DNA from: Glandiceps talaboti
Lineage: Eukaryota; Hemichordata; Enteropneusta; Spengelidae
Assembly (NCBI RefSeq): GCF_964340395.1
Contig: NC_135557.1
Span: 10,410,460-10,474,459, forward strand
Length of the DNA stretch: 64,000 bases
Reading direction: 5' to 3'
A program made the position numbers and the translations under genes. Under the pieces are notes generated by a model, which did no database searches, had not been told where the DNA came from, and saw only the letters and a program-made list of their open reading frames with translations. Of this stretch, positions 50,701 to 61,466 are shown one piece after another (position 1 is the first letter of the stretch; each line of letters opens with the position of its first letter).

Positions 50701-51689
50701 TGGGACTTTGAACAAGGAACGGACTGTGATGCATACTCGAGCGCAGATTACAATCCGCAGAAGGACATTGGTCTTTACAATCTCGTGGTCGACTTACACC
50801 AGTCGTACGATATCTACCTGGTTCGCTTTTGTATTCACGAAAAGGAAAGTACGTATACCCATTAGACCTACAAAAAATAATTGTTTGTTTCCGGTTACCC
50901 GACCCCACCTAGTTTTTCACTACCAACCCTAAACTTTTTTTTTTTACTTTTTCAACTGGGAAGTTTAACGAAAAATAGTGGATGTGGAAACTGACATTAA
51001 GTTACAAAGACAATATAAAACGGTTCTTCCAATCTGTAATGGCTGTACATCTGATAGGAAGTAATAAATAACACAGAGACCATTTTGGAAAACAATGGAA
51101 AACCTGAATTAGACACTCACACAGAAAAAAAAATAATCTTAAATAATCTTAAATGATTAAAAAAATAATAAAAATAATTTAAAAAATAATCTTAAAAAAT
51201 AATCTTAAATAATTTTAAGATTGAGCATAATCTGAACCACACATTTTTTTTATTAGGTCTTACAGGGCATATACCATGAGCATACATTCGAGATTAGAAA
51301 ATAGAAATATCGAGTTCAGTAAAAATAAGACTTGTGGTCTGACTTGATGACAAGAAGGAATTCCTTCTTAACCTAAGCTAGTTGACGAATGTTTACACAT
51401 GGGATCGAAGTGTGGCTTAGCAATGAACACTTTATGAGTACGCTTATTGAATTAGCTGACAACCACTAAAGATAATCTTTGAGTACAAATTACACTCGAC
51501 ATTTAAAGTATCCTCTTTATTTAACATAAAATGGTCAAAAAACATTTGTAAACGTTCGCATATATTCCATGTACTATGTGTAAATAGGATAAAAAAAGCA
51601 GAGATTGGTTCCTCACTGTGAATGTGTTCCAGTGTCGATAATGTCAGTGATATGTGTGGTCACTGCAATGTTGAATGTTTGAGGGTGTT

Positions 51690-51727
<38 letters not shown>

Positions 51728-51767
51728 TGCGTGCGTGGGTCCGTGCGTGCATGCATGCGTGTGTGTC

Positions 51768-51800
<33 letters not shown>

Positions 51801-54150
51801 ATGTATGTATGAATGTGTGTGTGTATGTATGTATGTATGTATGTATGTATGTATGTATGTATGTATGTATGTGTGTGTATGTATGTATGTGTGTGTATGT
51901 ATGTGTGTGTATGTATGTATGAATGTATGCATGCATGTATGTATGTATGTATGTATGTATGTATGTATGTGTGTGTATGTATGTATGTATGTGCGTGCGC
52001 ATGTATGTATGTATGTATGTATGTATGCATGTATGTATGTATGTGTATGTATGTATGTATGTATGTATGTATGTATGTATGTATGTATGTATGTGCGTGC
52101 GCATGTATGTATGTATGTATGTATGTATGTATGTATGTATGTATGTATGTATGTATGTATGTATGAATGTATGTATGTGTGTATGTATGTACGTATGCAT
52201 GTATGTATGTGTATGTATGTATGTATGTATGTAAGTGCGTGCGCATGTATGTATGTATGTATGTATGTATGTATGTATGTATGTGCGTGCGCATGTATGT
52301 ATGCATGTATGTATGTATGTATGTATGTATGTATGTATGTATGTATGTGCGTGCGCATGTATGTATGCATGTATGTATGTATGTATGTATGTATGTATGT
52401 GCGTGCGCATGTATGTATGTATGTATGTATGTATGTATGTATGTATGTATGTATGTATGTATGCGCGCGCGTTTAAATAAACATATCTTCTCATCTCTAC
52501 TTCTCAATGTTAAACTATATACAAACCAACTTAATGTCTTTGAATTGAAAAAATGGGATGCCCTGGTCGTCACGGCAACCCATGGCCATGTCTATGTCAC
52601 TATTTCTGCGATGCTCGAAACATGAGTCACAAAATGTTCCGAATCACAAATATTTTCCCCGATTTTCATAAATTATGCCTGAAGAGGTATAATTATTCCC
52701 CAGTATTTGTATTCATTCAGCCAGAACTTATCGAGCGAGCGACTCGTGGTGTTAAGGCCCCTTATGTGACTCGACTTTTCCTTGGCTGAACAAAGAAAAA
52801 TATAAGGGAATGATATCATATCAAGGCTTGCTCACACGTCTGTTAAAAAGTAGTACTATGCAAAGTTTTATCTTTAACGAGTGTACTGATATTTCTCATC
52901 CCATTCGTAGTGATGATACTCCAAGACAATTTCATAGATCTAGGAGAATTTACCATCAAAGACTACTGGTCAAGAAACAAGTGTGGCGGTAAGTTAGTGA
53001 AGGCCATACTAGAATCAGCCACCGGAACTGACGACATCATTATTGACAAACGTGCTGGATTCTTTTATTGGATCTATGTTTTCTGTGATGAAGACCCAGG
53101 ACGCTTCGTGTTCTTCTTAAGAAGTATTACCTACCCGCTTCAACTACGTCTCTTTGAGTTTGAAGTATACACAAGGAAATTCCCAAGTAAGACAACAACA
53201 AGCAATATGTATATACCGCTTTGTTTCTTAAAAGTGGCACAAGCTGAATGCATTTTACTCAGGCAAAAATACTTACATTACAAGCCCTCTGGATTAAGCA
53301 ATTACTGTATATTTGTCGATGCATTGCCTTATATGACACTTTATTTAGTGGCGAGATCAATAGTCCAATGTATAATAAAAAATATATTCTCTTACTTAGG
53401 CCTCTGACCACCCACCCCTCTTTTAACTAAATTGGCCAAAATTGAAAAAAAAAAACATTTCAGACCACACAATCAATTTCAAATCAGAATTTAGTTAGTA
53501 TATAGAGCTATGAATACAAAGAGGGCGTATAGTGAGGCCCATTTCTAATTTGACGACATTTAAAAAAAGAAATAGTTGTATTCAGGTTTACAAAATCGTT
53601 TTTGTAGGATGAGAACTAAAATTGCACACCCGCCCCCACCCCAAAGTAAAAAGAATTTAGTTTTTTTATTCTACATTGAACTATTGATCTCACCCTTTAT
53701 CTCTTAGTGTTGTAAGAACAGTGGAATACGTATAGTGGGCATTTCCTCGCCATTTTGTATAAGTATCATAAATTACGTCATCGAATCGTTTGAAAGTTTT
53801 AACTTAGTAATGATTAAGTACGCTTCAATAATTAGTATGCTGTGCAAGTACCTTTTTAGCTATGCAGCAGAATTTATGGCCCAAAACGAATAAACTCAAC
53901 TTGTATTCCTTTAAATTAACGACACCTAACTACGCATGCGCAACCATGTATGTGATATGAGTGGTGATATGAACCTCTTTAATAAAAAGGTCACTGGCCA
54001 TTCTAGAGTAAGCTAATGTCAATGAACGTTAAGCATTAATGTCGTTAAAACAGAACAGAATGAAGGAAGAGAGTCTGTATTCGTTATGTGAGTGACTTTG
54101 GGCATCTGCATGACTTTGTACAGATTGGCGAATAAATACACGTGTATGAC

Positions 54151-54185
<35 letters not shown>

Positions 54186-57100
54186 ACAAATTTACGTGTC
54201 TCCTTTCAGGTACAATACCGCAGTATTGCTGGCAGGAGCCATGTGAAAATGGGGGTACTTGTATCAACGTGATCGAAACCTACACCTGTATTTGCTTGAT
54301 TGGGTATACCGGCAAGCATTGCGAATTGAGTAAGTAGACGTGTAGACGTATTTCAGAGTGTTGGTGTACCAGCATGCAATGCGAATAATTTCATATCCTG
54401 TGTATTCGTTTACAAGCATGACATCAGAATCAAATGCTTTGTTCTAAACATAACCGTTCTTTTTTAATTATGTTGTAACCAACAGTCAATTTTCTCTATC
54501 TCTATATCAAGCGTTTTTCATCTTGTATTTCAATTGACAAATATATATATTTTTAAAGCTTGGTTTTTATTAGTTTGATTTGCCGCGACATCTGTACATG
54601 GCAGTGCTCATTAAATATTCACATATGGAGGCAGAAGCTAGCAGGTCGTATACTAAATCAGTCACAGCAATCACCACGCGTTCTTTCACGGCGTGTCTTG
54701 TGAATGATTATATTTGGTGAGCAATTCGACCTGTCCTGGTCAATGAAGGCACTGATTTTAGTGTCCGTACCGCAAAATACAAAATCATTACTTTTATAAC
54801 CGTGTTGTGTATACAGCTACGTACACGAGATTAGATTATTCATTGGTCTCCATGGTATACAATACTAAGAAACAAGTCTCCATATCTAACTATATAGTTA
54901 TACAAAATGGAGCTATTTCTTTATAATTATAGGTAACGCTTTTGTTGTTAATGGGCCTACTATTTACGATGTCGTGCGTAGCCTCTGTAGTCATGTTGAT
55001 GCAAAGTTGGGGACATTCCGAGAGGTACGAACGGCATGGCGGTTCGGTTTGGAGACATGCGACTATCTATGGACAGACGGACACATCAGGTGGTTTACCC
55101 GAACAGAGAAAGGTCCGAATTGCCCACATGTGAACGCATATATGATTGCAGATGCCACGGAGGAATCAGTGCGTTATAGTCACGTGTTCTGTGCTCCTAA
55201 AGATACCCCAGGTGAGTGGTGAGCAATAGTAAGCTATAGCCAAGGACACTGTTTTGTCTACAGAACAGTCTGTTCAATTATATCTTCAAAATCTGTTGTA
55301 ACTAACTGAACCGTCGAACACACTACCTCTATAGTAATTAAGGAAAGGTAACTGCAACTTTGTTATATACTTGCTATTGTCCGATAATAACAATTTCCAT
55401 CGGGCGATACGTTTGAGGTGAGACAAATTTATCTACAGACTATAATTTAGACAAAACAATAAATTTATTTGAATCCACGATGCCGTTGTTCTAATCAAGG
55501 AATACAATACCCAACTATTCCAGTAGACTTTCGAGGCAATTTTACAAACCATCCCGAAATCAAAATACATTGCCTAGAGTTTTAATATATAGTACAGCTA
55601 TGTTTTGGCATTTACTCACCGCCTAATTTACGGTATATATACAATCACTGAATTATTTTGTAGTTTGTAGAATGAGAAACAACTTTCATTTCTTTTCAAT
55701 CTATGTTCGTAAGTTTTTTAATGATCACACATTCTAGTCCAGTTGCCAGATGGCATTTTTTAACATAACCGTGCATTGTGTTAGAGGGAAGGTTTTATGG
55801 TTGATATTTGTTCTCCAGGGTGTCCTGAACAAGAATCCACCGGGTGCCACCCTGGCACCCTTGAGTATTTTTTTTAATTTGCATAAATTTTCGGTTTTTT
55901 ATTACTTGCACATCGTCAGGGTCGGGAACCTAGCACAGCCCTGTAATATTTACATACCTAGGTCAGGGTTGTGCACGGGGCTGTACCAGCTATGTGTACA
56001 TTATCCCTGTAACAGCTCTGGCCAACACAATATAGGTGTAACATACCTAGGTTTGACAGATGTGTAACTGTCAATGTAATATTGATTTTAAAAATAGAAA
56101 TGCAACATAAGTTTTTTTTATAACATCAACGTACACAAGTTTTTTTCCTACAGTCATGTACAAGCTATGGCAACATTGCTGTAATGTAGGTATTTTCTAC
56201 GGCCATGTACAAGCTATGTGAGCATAACTGTAACGTAGGTATTTCCCATAGCCATGCACCAGCTATGCCAGTGTTGATACAGGTATTATTCCAACACAAC
56301 TGTTACATGTATGTGCATAACTTAACTGTGTGCTAGGTGTGCAGTAAACAGCTATGATACTTGAATGTGCAAAGCAGTCGTGACACAAAGATGGTATTCC
56401 ACATCCATGCAACAGGCACATTCTTTCACAACAGTGTACCAGGGCTGTGGAAAAATATACCCTGTAACAGGGCCGTGAGGTACACAGCTGGTACACAACT
56501 GTGCTCTTAATTCTCCCTAGCACTGGGATGTGGCCACAGAAGAATACCGTTTTGTAAAGGGTACACAGTACTTTTTAAAAAATATTCTCGACCAGCCTCT
56601 CATGAAAGAAATGCAACCTTGCTACAGAATGTAGCATCACGTACTGTTTCTTACTAGCTGATTTATTCATGGTTGTATCAAACAGGGCCTCTGAACGGTA
56701 TTTTAAAGTCTGCTGTAGTGCCCTGTCTTTTCCTCGGCAGGTCACTTTATTCAATTAATATTTTGAAATGTAACAACAGCTAGCCCTACAATTTTAGTCG
56801 TAAGATGACATGTCGCAATAAGGTGTAAGGCTAACATTGCGAGTAAGATTTTGGCCGAGCCTAACGGCAAGGTCTAGAAATTCATGATGGTAAGATATCC
56901 GTTCAGACAATAACACATAGGCTTATAGCATTATATAGTGAGATATCTTTTTTTAGCCAGACGATCATTTGTTTAAATATTTTGGGGAGTGTTTAAGATA
57001 TTGTTTTTATATTGCTGTCACCCCCCCCCCCCATAGATGACATTACTGAAAATATGACATTTCAGAATGTTAATTCCTTTATGGTTCCATTGCACTATCA

Positions 57101-58082
57101 CTGGACCTAGCACTTGAAGAAAGTCACCTAATTTTTTTCCGGTGTTTATCGAGTTTGCCATTACCATGAGCAATGCAAAATTCTCTTTATTGTGTCCTAT
57201 GTACATATATTTAAAAATATGTCAAGTCTGGTAAACCTTCTCATTACAACGACTTGCAAAAATATAAATAGTTTTATATATTTAAAAGACTTCCATTGTA
57301 TTTCTTTCGTGTTCTAGAGATGTCGTCGTGCCTCAAATCACTGGGTATGGAGGACTTGAGAATCGACAACGAGCAAATCACAGCGTCCTCTTACGTAAAT
57401 GAGGATACGGCGCCGCACTTCGCACGGCAATTGGACATCCACTACAACGGACACGAGAAACCCTTAAGATTTCAACATGTTGAGGGTTTTACTTACAAAC
57501 AGGTCGATCCAGAACGTTATCCTGGATGGGTGCCACTTGAAACCGATCCTGACCCATGGCTGCAGGTGGATTTCCGGATGATGACCAACGTGACGGGGAT
57601 TTCTACTTCACGGTTCCTCTTTCATCCTGATTGGAGAGATTTCTTAAAGGGTTCGAAGAGTGATGACAAGACCGTTTGGTATGTCTTAAATCACTACACT
57701 TTGGCCTACAGTAACGATGGCGAAAACTGGTTACCGTACCGAGACATAAACAACAAAATAGGGGTTAGTCGATTTCATATTTCGTTCACTTAAATATATT
57801 GCTGTAACATCGATACACATTTACACGTGTCATTCAACCTGGTTTATCAGAATGCAAGAGAAACTGAGTGTCAAATAATAGAAATCTTGTTTGGCGAGGG
57901 AGAGGGCACGGGTGGTAAAATGTAAATTTTGATGGTCTGATGGCATGAAATATTTTGCTCATGATTTGAACCAAATCAAACCTCAGAGCGGTCGTTTACA
58001 GATGGCAAATGTTCTTGCAGCTTCCCTCAAATAACTTCCTATACCTAAATTAAACATGAGGCGGCTGAATGCCATATGAATG

Positions 58083-58118
<36 letters not shown>

Positions 58119-58250
58119 CTCCCCTCCCCCTCTGTATGTATGTATGTATGTATGTATGTATGTATGTATGTATGTATGTATGTATGTATGTATGTATGCA
58201 TGCATGCATGCATGCATGCATGCATGTATGTATGTATGTATGTATGTATG

Positions 58251-58281
<31 letters not shown>

Positions 58282-59366
58282 GGCTCTGTCTTCCCCTTCT
58301 CTATATTCATCTACGTCCTTGAATTGTCTTTCTCCAATGTCAAAGGTTTTCCATGGCAGTTACCAAGAAGATGCTCACGTGTTTAATTCTATTATTCCGT
58401 ACGTTGAGTCCCAAATGATTCGAGTTAAACCTGACGAATTAGATGGACCTTGGATGATCGGAATGAGATTAGAATTTTATGGTTGCCAGGCTGAACAAGG
58501 TACATACTGTTGCGTCTGACATGTTCGTTATTACATTCGGTTACCCAGACTATCTGACTTCCACCAACCCCAGCACGACTCTGGGGAATTATGTCGTCAG
58601 CGATTGGAACAAGATGATTACGTTATGACCTACACCACAGTTTGATTGAAACCTCGTGTGGTCAATACATCTTGATATCTTTTTTTAGATAGATAGTCTG
58701 GGTAGCTGAGACTTGTGTTCTATCTGTCCTTAATCGGTTCACATTTAGTAAAAAAGCGTACGTGAAGGAACCCTTCGTTAATTACATGTGGGGGATATTA
58801 GAATGGGGGGGGGGGGGGTCTTCTACGCATTTTACGAAATGGTTCCCAGGGCATATATTACAAAATCTCATACATACATGTACATACATACATACCACAA
58901 ACATAAACACATACATACATACATACATACATACATACGCGCGCGCGCGTGTGTGTGTGCGTGCGTGTGTGTGTGTGCGTGCGTGTGTGTGTTACTATCG
59001 ACAGTCCATGCTGTAGCCCCTAGTTTTTTACTGACATGTGTGTTCAATCATTATCTTTATCAGAGCAAAAGGCACGCTGGAATGTAACAACTGGGAACAT
59101 TACGTCACTGTTTTATACGCGATACGGCATCCAACCATCGTTAGCCATTCATCACAAACACAATCTCTCAGACATCTATCACTTCTTAACGCAGGAAGAG
59201 TGTCGCTATTTATGTCTGTCGGAGGAGCATTTCGAGTGTCGTTACTTTGTTTACGATGTAGTGGAACGTCAGTGCATGTTTGGCTCTCTGCCACATTGGC
59301 TGTTTGAACCTGCAGTGGAGCTACTACCGGCTAGGAATGCAGAGTATCACATCAAACTTACACCAG
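47711..59366 (+). CDS. Extracellular mosaic protein: SP-trefoil-fucolectin/discoidin-like-EGF-Link-like-F5/8C-PAN, 3'-partial
   Basis: Nine exons join in frame: 47711-47783, 48510-48656, 50525-50848, 52911-53186, 54210-54329, 54933-55211, 57318-57763, 58346-58499 and 59064-59366. They encode about 707 residues and remain open at the last donor. Every junction is phase 1 except one phase-0 junction inside the F5/8C module: the signature of exon-shuffled extracellular modules. Modules and cysteine patterns are described per exon. No transmembrane segment has been reached, so it may be secreted or membrane-anchored further downstream. Sugar or matrix binding and cell adhesion are inferred from the module types. 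I do not recognise a named orthologue. The boundaries rest on splice consensus and frame only. Confidence 0.85.
48510..48656 (+). CDS. Mosaic gene exon 2: trefoil (P-type) module
   Basis: Acceptor tttctctatag and donor AAGG|gtaagt. It encodes six cysteines spaced C-x9-C-x10-C-x4-CC-x11-C, with GCETVGCCWDD at the centre, matching the P-type trefoil pattern (R before the second Cys, GCCW, RCF at the end). The trefoil directly follows the signal peptide. Confidence 0.88.
49200..49563. repeat. 45/46-bp minisatellite, eight copies
   Basis: The unit TGTGTAACTGTGACCCCTAC plus AAGTACCCAACCCATGAAGTG and TACA is repeated eight times; copies vary by C-run length (45 or 46 bp) and a few substitutions. 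It yields a Cys/Thr-rich reading frame that is an artefact. Confidence 0.97.
49905..50358 (-). pseudogene. LINE ORF2 C-terminal remnant
   Basis: The - strand ORF 50358-50062 contains RRHQTIPENLSYCNFCS, then SEYHCLTFCLRYDELRRKFL. This is the CxxC...HxxxxC zinc-binding C-terminal motif seen at the end of LINE polyproteins (compare the one in the LINE at 33966-38143). A probable 3' UTR follows, with TTTGGGCTTGTGGCCTTTAT. The rest of the element is missing. Confidence 0.6.
50525..50848 (+). CDS. Mosaic gene exon 3: first half of fucolectin/discoidin-like module
   Basis: Acceptor tgtatcttgcag and donor GAAA|gtacgt. It begins VLVNVALNKFVQFS, then STVDGRFPPDA and IGLYNLVVDLHQSYDIYLVRFCI. The NVALNK...xVDG...xLVVDL...Y.I..V order is that of F-type lectin (FTP) and F5/8C-related galactose-binding folds. 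The middle is longer than usual. Confidence 0.75.
50849..52910 (+). other. Mosaic gene intron 3 with large TATG/TGCG microsatellite
   Basis: AT-rich first half, including a small AATAATCTTAAAT repeat cluster near 51130-51225, then the microsatellite 51690-52470. No exon is seen. Confidence 0.6.
51690..52470. repeat. Compound (TG)n/(TATG)n microsatellite with GTGCGTGCGCATG interruptions
   Basis: It starts as (TG)n, then TATG tetramers with TGTG and ATGC variants. From about 51990 the block GTGCGTGCGCATG recurs six times (near 51990, 52093, 52234, 52283, 52347 and 52400) separated by TATG runs, and the array ends in GCGCGCGC. This higher-order pattern shows that larger blocks were duplicated. 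Confidence 0.95.
52911..53186 (+). CDS. Mosaic gene exon 4: second half of fucolectin/discoidin-like module
   Basis: Acceptor catcccattcgtag and donor CCCAA|gtaaga. It encodes NFIDLGEFTIKDYWSRNKCGG, the acidic TDDIIID, YVFCDEDPGRFVFFLRS and LRLFEFEVYT. The GRFVFFLR...LFEFEVY ending matches the GRYVxVxL...LCEVEVY end of FTP/F5-8C domains. The fucose-binding His/Arg triad is not evident, so ligand specificity is open. Confidence 0.75.
53187..54209 (+). other. Mosaic gene intron 4
   Basis: No exon or large repeat is seen. A (TCTG)n microsatellite of about 30 bp lies at 54151-54183, just before the next acceptor. Confidence 0.6.
54210..54329 (+). CDS. Mosaic gene exon 5: EGF-like module
   Basis: Acceptor tctcctttcag and donor TTGA|gtaagt. 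It encodes YCWQEPCENGGTCINVIETY, then TCICLIGYTGKHCE, six cysteines in the C-x4-C-x5-C-x8-C-x-C-x8-C EGF pattern with the GYTGxxC ending. The calcium-binding N-terminal motif is absent. Confidence 0.95.
54330..54932 (+). other. Mosaic gene intron 5
   Basis: About 600 bp, AT-rich, with no feature recognised. Confidence 0.6.
54933..55211 (+). CDS. Mosaic gene exon 6: Link-like (hyaluronan-binding-like) module
   Basis: Acceptor tataattatag and donor CCCAG|gtgagt. It encodes FVVNGPTIYDVVRSLCSHVD, KLGTFREVRTAWRFGLETCD, LWTDGHIRWF, KGPNCPHV and RYSHVFCAPK. Four cysteines and the TAWRxGLxxCDxxWxxDGxxRW...NC...FC order resemble the Link module (AAWxAGLDxCxxGWLxDGSVRYP). Divergence from the consensus makes this tentative. 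Phase 1-1, like a complete module. Confidence 0.65.
55212..57317 (+). other. Mosaic gene intron 6 with degenerate repeats
   Basis: From about 55900 to 56540 short phrases (catgtacaagctatg, ctgtaacagggctgtg, cataccta-ggt) recur in a degenerate tandem pattern. The third copy of the dispersed repeat of 44341 lies at about 56610-56700. A C-run is at 57018-57034. Confidence 0.6.
57318..57763 (+). CDS. Mosaic gene exon 7: first part of F5/8 type C (discoidin) module
   Basis: Acceptor tcgtgttctag and donor ATAGGG|gttagt. It encodes SSCLKSLGMEDLRIDNEQIT, ASSYVNED, WLQVDFRMMTNVTGISTSRF and YTLAYSNDGENWLPYRD. This is the classic F5/8C start (C-x-LGMExxxIxxxQITASS) with WLQVDF and YSxDGxxW. It leaves in phase 0, in the middle of the domain. 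The insert around HYNGHEKPLRFQHVEGFTYK is longer than usual. Confidence 0.93.
57764..58345 (+). other. Mosaic gene intron 7 with microsatellite
   Basis: Contains a compound microsatellite at 58080-58280: (TCTG)n, then (TATG)n, (CATG)n and (TATG)n again. Confidence 0.9.
58346..58499 (+). CDS. Mosaic gene exon 8: end of F5/8C module
   Basis: Acceptor ccaatgtcaaag and donor AACAAG|gtacat. It encodes VFHGSYQEDAHVFNSIIPYV, IRVKPDEL and MIGMRLEFYGC, the standard ending (VxNxFxPxIxARYIRIxP...xxxRxELxGC) of an F5/8C domain. It enters in phase 0, leaves in phase 1, and restores module symmetry together with exon 7. Confidence 0.93.
58885..58990. repeat. (CATA)n then (CG)n/(TG)n microsatellite
   Basis: CATA tetramers pass into GCGCGCGCGCG and TGTG/TGCG repeats just upstream of the PAN exon. 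The alternating CG/TG part is Z-DNA-prone. Confidence 0.95.
59064..59366 (+). CDS. Mosaic gene exon 9: PAN/apple-like module
   Basis: Acceptor tatctttatcag and donor CACCAG|gtatat. It encodes EECRYLCLSEEHFECRYFVY, then DVVERQCMFGSLPHW. The C-x3-C...F-x-C-x3-VY...x-C core is characteristic of PAN/apple domains. Two N-glycosylation sequons (NVT, NIT) lie near its start. It leaves in phase 1, so further exons are expected; the retrotransposon at about 59750 onward would then sit in the next intron. Confidence 0.82.
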
Positions 59367-59748
59367 GTATATAGTACAAGATATGATGCTGTTGAATATT
59401 CTGTCCATACAACGAAATTCTAAACTGTACAAGAATAATATTTTGATTGTAGACTTAAAATGGTAATCTTTAAGTAGATTTGGTTTGTTACTAATGTAAT
59501 GACAAGTAGTTAGACTAATTTGATAATTTCCTATTGCATACAGGGTATGTATGTATGTATGTATGTATGTGATACCATGGGATTTGTACCCCCTTAAGAC
59601 ATAATGGGATAACCCAACGTATATTTGATTGCGGCTCTATGTACTAACTTTTGTTTTATTCTGATTACGCAATTAAAGTAATCCCCAAGTTTTGATCGTA
59701 TTTTTATGTGACATTGAACCTCAGGTTTTTATACGAAAGGTCTTTTAT

Positions 59749-61155
59749 TGTTACTTATTGTTTTTTTTATTGCTCACAAGTTTAAATCGTTTCAGTCGAG
59801 GTAGTCGCGTGTGTATCTTGCCAAAGGTCCGGCGGATGTAATACGGTGATGAGGACCCTAGAATAAAAACTTCTAAGATGGCCGTTGTCCGGTTGAATTG
59901 ATGGGAGTTGAACTCTCCACAAAATCCAAACTATCTGCAGAATCGTGTAATGAAATCGTATTTAACAGGGACACGAAGGGAGCTGGATATCTACTGACAT
60001 TATTTGAGCTGGTATTTGCGAAACCCTGACGAGCGAGGAAGTTTTTCCTGGACGATTTTAAATGTCAGTTTGCTGTACCTGAACGAAGCGTGCATGATAG
60101 CAGAAGTCGACTGCATTTCTGATACGACGATTGCCGAGATCGACGATTAAGGACACTCGCACTGATTTCTGAACGCTGATGCTTCACGTTTGGAAAGCTG
60201 ATGTAAGTACGATTCGATTAATGCAAGTCGCATGGAAATCGGACTGGATTTGATAAAGTTACGGCCATTCATAACTCTGTATTGAACTTTTGATTACTAT
60301 CGACGAGTGGATTTGCCAGGTTGAACTCATACATAGCGAATCACGACTGATCTGTGTTATCGTTTATTCCTATTTTATTTCTATGAAACACTAACTGAGA
60401 CGATCGATGCTTTATAAATCAATACAGAATAATTGCGGACTCTGTGATAATTATTCTCATTGATATTCAGAACTCTTCCGTTGGATTTTTGCAAGCAAAT
60501 CGACGTCGCTGATATCATTAATGTTGTTAGTCTGACCAACGCCCTCATCGGTAGAAGTCGACGTTGTTTGTCACTTTTGTTTATGACCTTTCGAATGACC
60601 CCAGGAGTGACTTTATGCAGGTGAAGCTACGCCAGTTTTCCTCGCGTTACTGTGTTAACTGTTACTAACATTGCTATAGAGGATTTACGAGGGATTACTG
60701 CAACGGACACTACTGTATGAATGAACACCTTGGACCCACTGATGATCTGATTTGTGTAACAGGTTTTTGAATCGATACCTTTTATTTCTATGATATTAAG
60801 ACATTGAATACTAGTACATAAGTGAGCACATTTGATAACGAAATTGTAAGTTTTTGATAACGAAATTGTAACTTTTTGATAACAAGATTGCAAGTTGAAA
60901 CTATTACTGTACCGGTACATTTGAATGTTGGTAGGGTTGTTGTTAATTAGATTTCATCCTTTCACTTTACTGCATGTGTCAGTGTCATTTGTCCAGTCGA
61001 TACACTCGTCTTGGTATACCCCTACCCTCAACGCAACCGCATTTTACCACAAATTCACGACCCAACTCACACGAACGAAATTGTTGATTGCCCTTGTGGA
61101 GTTTGCTCCTATACAGCTAGCCCGTGAATCACATCGAAATAAAGCAAGGGTAACA
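59749..61155 (+). repeat. Candidate 5' LTR region
   Basis: The right end is well placed: GTAACA at 61150-61155, two bases before the primer binding site. The left end is ambiguous. TGTTAC, the inverse of GTAACA, occurs at 59749 and at 60660, giving an LTR of about 1,407 or 496 bp. A three-copy 22-bp direct repeat (GATAACGAAATTGTAAG type) lies at 60834-60894. The 3' LTR needed to decide lies beyond the window. Confidence 0.5.
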
Positions 61156-61157
61156 TC

Positions 61158-61179
61158 TGGCGCCCAGCAACGTGGGGCT
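61158..61179 (+). promoter_or_regulatory. Primer binding site, tRNA-Lys(CUU)-like with 3-nt insertion
   Basis: TGGCGCCCAGCAACGTGGG (61158-61176) continues GCT. The known PBS for the tRNA-Lys1,2 3' end is TGGCGCCCAACGTGGGGC; here three extra bases interrupt it after CCCA. Its position two bases after a GTAACA LTR end fits. Confidence 0.75.
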
Positions 61180-61466
61180 GGATTGTAAGGTTTTCCCAGT
61201 GGAGTTTTGTCATTGTTACTGTTTTGTACAAATTGGCCACAGGGAGGGACGACATTTTGATTCAGCCCACTGAGGTTTGGTCTTTGCGGTTGAAAACTAA
61301 AGACGAGCAGGGTTGGACAGGTGATACATTTTTTGATTGAGCAGGAAATTAATGACAGGTACCAAGGTCTCCGATTTACGGAACACGACCATTTGCAGTT
61401 TTCAATTATATCTTTAAGTGTTATTGTGAACTCAAGTTATCGACAGATCACCTTTGATTTTGGAAC

